Assembly: GCF_008831285.2 (NCBI RefSeq)
Contig: NC_045143.1
Span: 6,397,503-6,457,502 of the forward strand
DNA: 60,000 nucleotides
Reading direction: 5' to 3'
From: Nymphaea colorata
Lineage: Eukaryota > Streptophyta > Magnoliopsida > Nymphaeales > Nymphaeaceae
A model generated the notes under the pieces. That model saw only the letters and a program-made list of their open reading frames with translations. It did no database searches and was not told the DNA's origin. Both the position numbers and the translations under genes were made by a program. Below are positions 47,641 to 57,645 of the stretch, piece after piece. Within the stretch, counting starts at the first letter, position 1; each line of letters starts with the position of its first letter.

Positions 47641-49360
47641 TCGCTCATCAGTGTGAAATGAGTTCATTCTCAACATCTTCACTCTTTTAAATGAGAAAGA
47701 AACATATAAAAGGAGAAGCAACGATCGAACACGTATTTCGTCACCTTGTAGAAGAACAACAATGGCGTTCGTCCCCTGACTTTGCCTTGAAAAGTGCCGT
47801 CTCTTTTAAACTAAAACTGCTTCAGGTTAAAGCTGGAAGCACTTTGATGCATAGTTAGCAAGCTTGTAACTCGAAGTTGGATCGGTAGATGTTCAGGTCA
47901 TCGGATCAACGAGTTGACTCGTTGACTTCGATCAGATGAGTTAGGATGAGTCGAGTCGAGTCAAGGGCGAGTAGGGCCAACCTTAACTCATGGCCAGGTT
48001 TTTTAGCGATCCGAACCGACTCGGGTGATTCTCGAGCCAACCTTGGTGATAATCACCGACTGAAGAACTGTCTTCTAGCCTATTGGGTGCGAGAATGATT
48101 AATCATTTAAATTATTCATGTCATTTATTATCATTTCCCTTCTGTTTTGCTTTCTTTGATCATCCACCAAGAAAGTAGAACTGAATCAGACGTCTGCTTT
48201 TTTAAGTGTTCTGTATAACAACCCGACCACTTTCAAGCTCGAGCCCCTGATTTGGCAGATCTTAATTAACGGTTAGGGATAGAGACAACCATCTATTTAA
48301 TAACCCATTGAAGATCCCTCACAATATTTGATACAAGACTAAATTTTTGAGGTGTTACAATCTACTTTCTTAAGACACTTCAAGTTCGAGTGTTGAACCG
48401 ACTTTGATACCACTGTAACAACTCAACCCACTTCTAAGCTCTAGCTCCTGGTTTAGGGAATCCCAACTTGCCCCCTACCAATTTTGACTCCAACCCCAAA
48501 AAGACTAATAATCAGAACAACTATCTATTTAACAACATTCTTTATAAGCTTTTAAAGATCCCTCACAATCTTTAATACAAGACTAAAATTTTGAAGTGTT
48601 ACATTATATGCAACTTTTGTTCTGTTTCAATTGCATCACCCACCACATAAATATCTATTTTTAAGAATTCATTAAAAATCATGATTTCTGGATAACCAAA
48701 TTTTCACAAAACTAGATTTTTAAGGACTAAGGTCTCCATCCAAATGCAGGATCCGAGTTTCAATGGTTGTTCATTCAATAAAACATTTTTTCACGAACAA
48801 TCATAAGTTATGGCATATGAATTTGAGCAAAGAAAAGTTGCTATCAGATATTTTTAAAGTATTTAAGGTAACTATTTGATATTAGTCACACCATGTGAGT
48901 GTTTCATCAATATACATCTCGAATGTATAATAAATTCATAGAACACTTAAACATGAAACATTTGCTCACTTTTTCAAATGCCAAACATCCAGAGTTATCA
49001 TCACTCACACGTTTTTATTGAGAACATCTTTTGTGTTTTTTTTTTTGCCTCTAAAAACTTAGAAAAGTAGAAGAGACAAATGAGACCAATGGAATCACGC
49101 TTGAACTTAATGACGCGTGACCAAAGCATCTTTTCTTTCAACACACAATTGAGAAATATTCATTTTTTTAAACACGGAATTACTGGTTTCTGTAATTTTT
49201 TTTGGTATTTTTTGATAAAAATATCTTTTAAGAAAGAAGAGCGAACGTGCCCACTTCAATCCGCTTCAACTTAATGACATGCGACCATCCTTCGTATTAT
49301 TTAAAATTTTGTGGACTAATTCATTTGTAGCATAAAATACAAAAGATAATTTTTCCTTTT
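47641..49360 (+). repeat. Tandem segmental duplication, unit 2 (copy C + R2), with a TRIM
   Basis: Same order as unit 1: GAAATGAGTTCATTCTCAAC, ATG at 47762 (ORF broken after five codons by one extra T), GAGTCG-rich stretch, TTCTAGCCTATTGGGTGCGAG, GGATAACCAAATTTTCACA, then R2 at 49050-49355 with AGACCAATGGAATCACGC and GAACGTGCCCACTTCAA. A TRIM sits at 48212-48603 where unit 1 is continuous. Confidence 0.75.
48212..48603 (-). mobile_element. TRIM (terminal-repeat retrotransposon in miniature), complete structure
   Basis: Two direct repeats, 48212-48359 (148 bp) and 48414-48603 (190 bp), both end TGTTACA on the plus strand; the second begins TGTAACA, the first TGTATAACA. They share CGAGCCCCTGATTTGG-like, CAACTATCTATTTAA, AGATCCCTCACAAT and ATACAAGACTAAA stretches. 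Only 54 bp lie between. On the minus strand the internal part begins, one base after the repeat, with TGGTATCAAAGTCGG at 48412-48398, close to the initiator-tRNA-Met primer site TGGTATCAGAGC. A purine-rich AAGAAAGTAGA sits at the other end. No gag or pol. The repeats are diverged, so it is old. No clear 5-bp target duplication. Confidence 0.75.
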
Positions 49361-49559
49361 ACAGATGCAATGCACTCTTAAATTATATTTTATATAAACA
49401 TATTATAAAAAAAGCTGAAATACTCTGGCCATCCATCCCAGCCTGTGGGAGGCCGTATCATCCAGATAGCCGGAAAAATCTATGTTATCTATATGACGAT
49501 ATTAATTAAAAAATATGTATATGTAAATAAACGTGCACATTGTGAGGAATCTTTGAACA

Positions 49560-49835
49560 TGAATATTTTTTTATTCATTTTTTTAAACACATAATTATTT
49601 GATTCCCTAAATATATTATTGTTTTTTCGTAAAAAATAACTTCATAAAAAAAAAAGCGAACGTGGTCACTCAATTCCACTTCAAAGCGACATGTGACACA
49701 ACCTTTGGATTCTTTAATTTTCTCTACTCTACATATTATTGCCTCAGTAACTATGTCTATATAAGGATTATAATTAAGCACCTTGCATTATTCTTTTGTA
49801 GCAATAGAATATATTCACATATACCCAAAAGATAA
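49560..49835 (+). repeat. Third, diverged R copy (R3)
   Basis: TTCATTTTTTTAAACACATAATT, AGCGAACGTGGTCACTCAA, GACATGTGACACAACCTTTGG and AGAATATATTCACATATACCC match R1 and R2 in order with many substitutions. It extends the duplication series by a partial third unit. Confidence 0.65.
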
Positions 49836-49861
49836 TAGTTCCTTATGGATATGCAGTCCTA

Positions 49862-49864
<3 letters not shown>

Positions 49865-49897
<33 letters not shown>
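49865..49897. repeat. (TA)n microsatellite
   Basis: A simple TA tract of about 33 bp just after R3. Confidence 0.92.
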
Positions 49898-49902
<5 letters not shown>

Positions 49903-51828
49903 CATGATATGGATAAAAAAGAAAAATATATAAATGAGTCTGCACATTGGGGAAAGAAGAACCCCATTTGTGCCTTGGGCTTACAGCCGAACAAGAGTCG
50001 ATACTCAAAAAACTCGAGTTTGAGCACCATAGAACAGGTTTGAGCTCGACTTGACAATGCTATATAGCATCGACCCGACCTCGAGTCCGACTCGTTTAAC
50101 TCATTTTTGTTAAAATTGTTTTTTTTGTTTAAAAACATTAATTCGTTTAACTATTTTCTCATTATATTAATCATTCATTATGTAGTAGAGCCAAAGAGTT
50201 TACAGCTTGAACTCGACTCATTTAACATTTCAAGCATATGTTTGAACCCGAGATTATCTTGTTTATAAATAATTCGAGTTCAAGTTATAAACAACAATTC
50301 GAGTTCGAGTTGAGTTTTGACAAGCTAGTTGAAGTCAACCTCGCTGAAAAGTATCTAGTTATAAAAAAGTAAAAGGTTATAATAAATTAACTTAATACGG
50401 CATCTTTTATATATGCATGCCCAAGATTGGAATATAAAGTTTTTTACCTGTAAAAATACAATTTTATAAGATCTCGCTTGTCTGGCTGTTATGTGACGTC
50501 AGTGTAGACATATTGGTGGACTGCTACGCTAGCGCCACTGCAAATGACACCCGATTTAATAGTAATAAAAGAAATTCAAATTTAATAGTAATCCTAATGG
50601 AATCATGGCCAACTTATTTTATATTTTATGTACCCCGAGTTTTATTATTTTATTATTTTATAATTTATAAATTAGAATTCGTCCTCTAAGTTCCCAAGGA
50701 ATGCCCTGAACCAAAGGGATCATATTTGTTTTGAGCTCGAATCCTTTTTGAGATAAGAGAAGATTTGTCAATATTAGAGTTGGCTAATTCTTATTAAGCT
50801 TGAGCAGTTTCTTTAAACAAATAATTCCAATATTTAAATTTATTTTTACTTGTAAAAATTCATGACATTCCTGCATTCATCTTACGAATGTACAACAATT
50901 GAGCCGCGCTCAAGCTCGGCTAGAGGTCATGTATTGTTTGGCTCGAGTTTGACTCGAGCCAGAGTCAAGCTTTACCAAGTGAGCTCGAGCCCGACTCGAT
51001 AAACTCCGATCACTGGCTTCATATATATCTTTTACTTCAAATGAATATGAAAACCACAAAAAAAAGTCGACGGAAAGATAAGAGTTTCATGTCCTTATCG
51101 GATGAGCTTCTAAATTTCCGATGAACATTATCACACTGGCTTAAATGCCAACAAGTTTTATATTAGTATTCTTTTAACTGCCTTTCTTTAGCAGATTAAC
51201 TAACATTTGCATGTAGATGTGATGTTTAATAAAACTTAGAGAAATTGACAAATAATATGCCAAGTTTGATTGCATTTGCAACTGTTTAACTTTATAAAAT
51301 AATTTACAAACACATATTTTACGAATTAAAAGTATCAAAGTATAGTAAAAATTCTATTTTACCTTTGATATGAAGTTAGTTGCTTTTACTCTCTTGTTAG
51401 GAATCATAGAGAGTCCTAAATTGTTTTGAATTCTATAGAAAAGAAAAACTAGACCCTCGAAGCACATGAAGGAATTGGATAAGGAAGCCCACAAACGTTG
51501 AACAATGAAGTCAAGGGGAAAAGGCCGGTTCAGCTTTTACCGAATCGGATCCGAGTCCGGTTAGCTTAATATGCCCGAGAAATCGGGTTTCAGGATCGAA
51601 TCAGAGACCGATTCCCGAATCTTACATTTGGAACCCCAAATTCGATTAATAACGAGATCCGATTTACTAGACCCGACTAAACCAATCCGAGACGATACGA
51701 ACCCAGGGGTAATTTGGTAAAAATGGCTCGACTCGGAGGCGCGACCGAGACCCGCCTTTCTTCCCTGTCCTCACGGGAGAATGGCCGCCGGTGGAACTCA
51801 AGCCTCGAATCCGGACTGAACCGAATCG

Positions 51829-51887
51829 GAATATTCGTCCATGATTTCGCCACGTGGCGCGTCCAAGCATCTGGACCGCGAATATTC
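51829..51887 (+). promoter_or_regulatory. P1BS - G-box - P1BS module upstream of the HAD phosphatase
   Basis: Two identical GAATATTC boxes at 51829-51836 and 51880-51887 fit the P1BS consensus GNATATNC, the binding site of PHR1-type MYB factors that activate genes under phosphate starvation. Between them, 51848-51859 is a perfect 12-bp palindrome, CGCCACGTGGCG, which contains the G-box CACGTG bound by bHLH and bZIP factors. The module lies about 100-160 bp upstream of the TATA box and 270-330 bp upstream of the ATG. Binding is inferred from the motifs and the known behaviour of this gene family. Confidence 0.75.
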
Positions 51888-51986
51888 TCGCAACCGCCCG
51901 CCTCGGACGAAGGTGGGTGCGATCTTCGCCAGGAATCCACTAGAGAGAGAGAGGCGGGTGGGGCCGAGCCACCCTCCGACGGGCCC

Positions 51987-51993
51987 TATAAAT
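51987..51993 (+). promoter_or_regulatory. Predicted TATA box of the HAD phosphatase gene
   Basis: CCCTATAAATGGC, 173 bp before the ATG. A start near 52020 leaves a leader of about 140 nt. An ATG at 52012 is probably upstream of that start. Confidence 0.7.
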
Positions 51994-52159
51994 GGCTGCG
52001 GCCCCCCCCTCATGGTTTTTCACGGCGAGAGTCATACACGTAGAGAGGTACTTGAGCTTGAAGTGAGTCGCCGGAGAACCGCTCCTAATCTCCGGCAGAG
52101 TGCTTCTTCTGTAAAGGTTCTGTTAAGGCGGGTGAATCGAGCGTTTCTGGTGTTTTCCG

Positions 52160-53970
52160 ATGGCCGGAACCGTGGTGGTGTTCGACTTCGACAAGACCAT
52201 CATAGACGTGGACAGCGACAACTGGGTCGTGGATGGGCTCGGGTTCACCGCTCGGTTCGACGAGCTGCTCCACACCATGCCCTGGAACTCCATGATGGTT
52301 AGCCCCTTTTCTTTTCCTTTGTTCTTCCCTTTGTTTCCTTACGACTGGTTCATCGGAGTTTTTTTGTGTTTTTTCTTGTTTGCCGCCTTCTTCTCTCTAT
52401 CTCTGTTTCAAGTGATTTTGAGTTTCATAGTCTTCATGGTCAATGTCATCTTCCGCAAAGTTGCGAGAGTTCAACGGACGTTTTGCATGTAATATATAAA
52501 TAGAGAGAGAGTCGAATAGAGAAAGCTTTTTTTATTATAACTTATGATTATTTTGTGGGCTGCAGGACAAGTTGATGGGGGAGCTTCATGAACAAGGGAA
52601 GACGATCGACGACATTGCTGAGTGCTTAAAAACCGCTCCATTGCCTCCCCAGAGTGTTTCCGCCATAAAATCAGCCTACTCTTTAGGGTGGGTATCTTTT
52701 GTTTTCGTTGAATTTTACCTTTTACATGCTTGAAGCATGAGCGAAGGTACACCAAGAAATCCATGGTCGGATATTGAACTTTTTAATTGGAAAAATCTAG
52801 AGTGTGCTGCCATATCGCCATGACAATATGCTCCAACTATGAATTTGTGATTACATAAGTTTTACACAATTTTCTTGACAGTTGGTTCCAGTGTAAGTCG
52901 ATGATCTAATACTGCTAGCAATCTAAACGAAATTGACAGAAACTGATTTTTTAATCAAGGAAGCAAAGAATCTTCTGAAAGTAAAATAGCTTGAGTATAT
53001 CATTTGGGTATTGCCAAACATTCAGATGGGTTCCTGAAAATCTTCCTGAAAAGATGAATATGATTTCCATAAAGTTGTATTTATTCGCGATATCCACAAA
53101 CAATTCTTCAATCTAGATCGTGGATTTCTACTGGACAGAACGTAAATTCATTGGGTTTTGTTTATTTCACGAAGAGCTGGATTTAGTGTGTTGCCTGCAC
53201 TGCTAAATTTTCTTTGTTCTGTTCTGTTCTGTTCTGTACAATTGCAGTTGCGACTTGAGGGTCGTCAGTGATGCAAATACGTTCTACATCGAGACAATTC
53301 TGAAACACCATGGCTTGCTTGAATACTTCTCGGAGATTAACACCAATCCTGGTTATGTCGACGATAGTGGCAGGCTCAGGATTGTTCCTTACCACAACTT
53401 CCACGTTTCACCTCATGGGTGTGCGCTATGCCCTCCTAACATGTGCAAGGTAACCAGACTCAGCAGAGTTTCTCAATTGTTAGATCTTGATGATTAGTAA
53501 AGGGTTTCAGATTCAATCTAGAGAAAGGCGTTGTGCCATGGATTGAGTTTGATAAGTTGTTGAATTGGTGGTCAGAGTGCTATTTCTGCTTCTGAATTTT
53601 CATGTATTTGAAACAGGGCCTGATCATTGATCGAATCCGAGCATCTGTTACGAAAGACTCGACTGCAGCAAAAAGATTCATATATCTTGGCGACGGCAGT
53701 GGCGACTACTGCCCAAGCCTCAAGCTCGGCGATGGCGACAAGGTGATGCCCAGGAAGGACTACCCTCTTTGGCACCACATTCAGAACAATCCCCTGCTCC
53801 TTAGAGCAGAGATCCATCCTTGGTCCAATGCAGCTGAGCTCGAAGAAACACTGATCCAGTTGATTAACAATAATTCATCACATTTGGTTGCAGCAGACTG
53901 CAAGTCACAGTCTGTTCTCCCCCCTCACAGTGAACCTCTTGTTCTTCGTCCTCTCTCTGTTCAACAGTGA
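52160..53970 (+). CDS. HAD-family phosphatase, PECP1/PPsPase1 (PS2) group, 271 aa, 4 exons
   Basis: Relatives dephosphorylate phosphoethanolamine and phosphocholine (PECP1) or pyrophosphate (PPsPase1/PS2) and are strongly induced when plants lack phosphate. Exons: 52160-52297, 52566-52687, 53248-53449, 53617-53970; GT-AG, in frame. Motif I is VVVFDFDKTII with the nucleophile Asp9 and Asp11. Next comes DSDNWVVDGLGF. Motif II is VVSDANT with Ser94. A cysteine cluster HGCALCPPNMCKG has Cys145, Cys148 and Cys153. A Lys (167 or 173) is motif III, and motif IV is YLGDGSGDYCPS with Asp180 and Asp184. All catalytic positions are present. Length fits the family (about 270-295 aa). The tail SEPLVLRPLSV resembles the PECP1 tail, so phosphoethanolamine/phosphocholine is a reasonable but unproven substrate. 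The upstream P1BS pair supports regulation by phosphate status. Confidence 0.95.
53213..53237 (+). repeat. (TGTTC)n pentanucleotide at the acceptor of intron 2
   Basis: About five TGTTC units form most of the pyrimidine tract just before the acceptor TACAATTGCAG (exon starts 53248). Length changes here could affect splicing of the HAD phosphatase gene. Confidence 0.8.
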
Positions 53971-54160
53971 GATCTTCCCTTTCTTCACTTATACTGAGAT
54001 TTGTTTCTGTTTCTGACTCTCCATCTGTGGGAAAATCTTAGGATGGAGTCTAGGGTTTGAAGTTTGGAATATGTAGTTTCTCTCTAGTTTTAGTTATGGG
54101 TGCACCAAAACGAATAGTTTGCTGATGTGATATTTGGCTTACCATATTATGAAAAGTGTC

Positions 54161-54541
54161 GAGAAAAAAAAATGTAACTGGTGCTACAGGTTTTCTCTGT
54201 TGAGTGTTGAATAAGAAAGAGAGTTGATGTTTTTCCATAAAAAATTGCCTAATGGTGGGATGAATCTCCATCCGCACTTCTTAGTGCCTTCAGAGTCGGT
54301 TAAATTCAGTTAAATGACAAGGACGATTACAGAGCTGCCATGACTGGTTTACTGATGGTCATTAAATGTTGCGCATTTGCCATACTGGTACCGATAAGAA
54401 ATATAAATAAATAGACCTATTCCACCTGTTGTTTTCAAAGGATTGAGTTTCATAGTTACCAATGAAATTCCCCAATTGAGGCATGGTCTATGACCAAGTG
54501 TTGGAATTTATCCTCTAGCTAGTTGCTGAAAGTTGCTGCGG
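54161..54541 (+). repeat. Threefold tandem repeat of the gene 3 downstream flank, copy 1
   Basis: Starts about 190 bp after the phosphatase stop with AACTGGTGCTACAGGTTTTC, contains CACTTCTTAGTGCCTTCAGA, ATTACAGAGCTGCCATGA, CCTGTTGTTTTCAAAGGATT and TGACCAAGTGTTGGAATTTA, and ends GTTGCTGAAAGTTGCTGCGG. Because it may include the poly(A) region (TTGAATAAGAAAG at about 54206), the repeat unit could be a duplicated 3' end. Confidence 0.9.
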
Positions 54542-54891
54542 GGAAAAAAATCTAACTGGTGCTACATGTTTTCTCTGTCGAGTGTGCAATAAGAAACTGA
54601 TATTGTTGCATTACCTAATTCTCCATCCGCACTTCTTAGTGCCTTCAGAATCAGTTAAATAACAAGGACGATTACAGAGCTGCCATGAATGCTTTACTGG
54701 TGGTCCTTGAATGTTACGCATTTGCCAAAATGCTACCGAAAAGAAATATAAATAAATAAACAAAACATGGTCCACCTGTTGTTTTCAAAGGATTGAGCTT
54801 CATAATTACCAATACGATTCAGCAGTTGAGCCATGGCCTATGACCAAGTGTTGGAATTTACCCTCTACCTAGTTGCTGAAAGTTGCTGCGG
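54542..54891 (+). repeat. Threefold tandem repeat, copy 2
   Basis: Carries every landmark of copy 1 in the same order, slightly shorter through a deletion after GTGCAATAAGAAACTGATAT. The MITE-free site reads GGTCCTTGAATGTTACGC. Confidence 0.9.
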
Positions 54892-55417
54892 AGAAAAATA
54901 ATGTAATTGGTGCTACAGGTTTTCTCTGTTGAGTGTTGAATAAGAAAGAGAGCTGATGTTTTTGCATAAAAAATTGCCTAATGGTGGGATGAATCTCCAA
55001 ACGCACTTCTTAGTGCCTTCAGAGTCAGCTAAATGACAAGGATGATTACAGAGCTGCCATGAATGTTTTACTGATGGTTCTTAAGGGCCAGTTTGACAAT
55101 AGTAACAAGATGTTATTGTTCTACATATCTGCCCAAAAAATTGGAGCAGATTCATGGTAAAAAATGTTCCATAAACCTACCCAATTCTAAAGGCAGATAC
55201 GTGGAACTGTAACACTGTTCCTATTGCCAAACAGCTTCTAAATGTTATACATTTGCCATGATGGTACTGAAAAGAAAAATAAATAAGCAAATCTGTTTCA
55301 CCTGTTGTTTTCAAAGGACTGAGTTTCATAGTTACCAATGCATTTCAGCAATTGAGCCATGGCATATGACCAAGCTGTTGGGATTTATCCTCTCGCCAGT
55401 TGCTGAAAGTTTCAGCT
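54892..55417 (+). repeat. Threefold tandem repeat, copy 3 (interrupted by a MITE)
   Basis: Carries every landmark of copies 1 and 2. It is longer only because a 154-bp element plus a 3-bp duplication lies at 55085-55241. It ends GTTGCTGAAAGTTTCAGC. Confidence 0.9.
55085..55238. mobile_element. PIF-Harbinger/Tourist-type MITE with TAA duplication and known empty sites
   Basis: Left end GGGCCAGTTTGACAATAG; right end CTATTGCCAAACAGCTTC, whose inverse agrees at 13 of 18 positions. TAA flanks both sides (55082-55084, 55239-55241). Removing the element plus one TAA restores GGTTCTTAAATGTTATAC, which matches the uninterrupted copies 1 (GGTCATTAAATGTTGCGC) and 2. The interior has GCAGATTCATGG and AAAGGCAGATACGTGG. 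No ORF. Confidence 0.85.
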
Positions 55418-57132
55418 GAGGTAGTACCGGACAGGTAGCATTAGCAGAGGACGCTTTCTGGCCCATTTTGATGAGACAAGTGGGGCACTCGTTAGCCTCT
55501 TATCTTATTTAACAGAAGATCCTCACTGAGGTCCTCAAGTGAGATCAGTTTGGCAAAAAAACACGAGCGGGGATCGCATGTCATGTAGCCTCAGATCTGT
55601 TAAACTAAAGAGATCCTTCAGTTGTGAAATGTGGGTTCTCCAAATTCGATCCAAACTGCAGCTAAAGTTGAAGATTTATTCTTGTAGTTTGAAGTTTTGA
55701 AGTTTGAACTGTCTGTAACTCAAACTCATTAAGTTCATTTGAGGACGCAAGCGATTTCCAACAGTTGGGCCCTTAACCAAGGAAGATGAAATGCCCTCTT
55801 CTATGTTCATACTACCTCTTCTGTGAAACCATCCATTCAAGTAATCTGCTTGACAAAAAAAAAATCCTATGGATGAAACTCAGATTGCATGTTTAACAAA
55901 ATGCTAGATTGATATCACGTCAAATCGTTATATGTTAAGAATTCGGCGTTTGAAAAATCAACAATGCAACAAAACCTGTTCATGGATTAAAATTTCACTT
56001 TGAGCTGGACAAAGAGACAAAGACCATGGGGATGCTACCAACAAACTCAAATTGTGTCTGTGGTTCTTGACCTTTTATTTGTCCTTATCGTTTCCCGAAC
56101 TGAACTGGTGGGCCGTCAATATTAAGATTTTATAATTTGAATGGAAGGATAAGTGTAGTTGGGTGATTGGATTAGAGATAGAGTTCTGAATATATTCTCC
56201 ATGCTTCCTATGTCCTTTTATCTACATTTGTCCAGACGTTGGCGTGGGAATCTCACAGGTGACTTGAGATTATCTGGCATCATGTAGGAGACCCATGCCC
56301 AAATCAACGGATCCGTTGGAGTCTTTTGATCACTACATATATCAAATTAGCAATCTTGGAAAGCAACTTTTCAGGGGTGTTTGACATTAATGTTTCATGA
56401 ATCTGATTTAATCTTTGGAATAAATTCATGGAACACTGTGTTAGTATCTCTGGAGTGTCAATGAAACTGACACGGAACATTGATACCATACTTACAGGAT
56501 CATGATACGTGCTTTTTAGCAATAAAATTTCATTATTTTGCTTCTGATTACTTTTAATAAAGTGGTCCAGCGCTAGCTGCTGAATCTATCGACTGATAAC
56601 TGGCATGGAACGTATAGAGAATCATGGAATATTATCAAGGCTGTACTGCAATATACCTTCTTTGTCATGTGCACAATCTTTTTTACAAAAGCGCACTCAG
56701 ACTTTGGTGGTATGACAAAAACACGTTTAAATTTGGATTTCTTTCATTTAACCACTTTTTTCATGTAATTTGTGCAGTTAAATGCAAAACTTCAATCTGT
56801 TTTTATTAGTTGATTTAAGATTTGACTGTGCTTTTGTGAAAATTTTCGAAGTTCTAATATCCATGGGAGTCTCCATGTGACACAACTCTTCCAAGTACCA
56901 GGTCCATTATTTTCAAGATTGAGTAAACAACAATTGCGAAAACCATAGTGATATCATGCAACTTATATAAATTTATTACCCTAGACAAGGCGACATGAGG
57001 ATTCCCTTTGTTGGCAACTGTAAGTGGGGAAGCGAAAAGGCGCAACTCCTCCCCCTTTCCTCCTGCCCTCCAAATTCAGGGCTGCTTCAAAACCTAGATA
57101 GAAAGCGGTATTGAAAAAACCTGGGTTCATGG

Positions 57133-57297
57133 CAGTGTCAGAGCTACATATAAGCTGGTGCAGGCAGTTGCCTACATCAGCTTCTCAAATTTCTTTCATT
57201 TTTACATTAAGATCGTGTTTAATATTTTCTTTGTTATACACGTAACTGCCCCTTGATGTATGAAAACCAGTGAATCAGTGTCCTGGCTTCACCAATG
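57133..57297. mobile_element. hAT-like MITE, copy 5
   Basis: It starts CAGTGTCAGAGCTACATA, has GGCAGTTGCCTACATCAGC and TTATACACGTAACTGCCCC, and ends TCCTGGCTTCACCAATG. Order and length match the other copies. Confidence 0.6.
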
Positions 57298-57608
57298 ATT
57301 CACGGTTCTGTTACTCAAACAAAGCCTTGTATTGCTTTTCAGCCAACAGGCGAATTTGTGCTCTCTCTTGAATATTTCCAAAATTTTTGTCGCTGTAAGA
57401 TTGAAAGGATAGTTTGGTGCGGTTTCATCCACAAAACGATCGTGCAAATTGTGCCACGCACGAACAGCATGAAATAAATTCTATACGATTGGAAGCCACA
57501 CACTTGGCGCCAGGGATGGAACCACAATTCGTGGCTCCGATCAGTTCCGCTCATGTCATGCTCATCTCAACTTCGTTCAGTGAATTGAGAACGATCAACT
57601 ACTCAAGA

Positions 57609-57610
<2 letters not shown>

Positions 57611-57642
<32 letters not shown>
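57611..57642. repeat. (TA)n microsatellite
   Basis: A simple TA tract of about 32 bp. Confidence 0.92.

Positions 57643-57645
<3 letters not shown>

Larger units (their letters stand above)
39010..51650. other. Intergenic region between NDL and the HAD phosphatase gene
   Basis: About 12.6 kb without a recognisable intact gene. It holds decayed coding-like patches near 39.65, 40.6 and 45 kb, two short tandem duplications (41.4 and 42.0 kb), another at 45.5 kb, a segmental duplication at 46-49.4 kb with a TRIM, and GAGCTCGAG-type repeats at 50-51 kb. Confidence 0.7.

Noticed and set aside
52012-52014. Upstream ATG in the phosphatase leader
   Set aside because: It lies only about 20 bp after the TATA box, so probably before the transcription start. 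Its frame also shows no early stop that would make a classical uORF.
51714-52302. GC-rich frames on both strands over the phosphatase promoter and first exon
   Set aside because: They arise from local high GC (few stops). The true frame starts at 52160 with the HAD motif.
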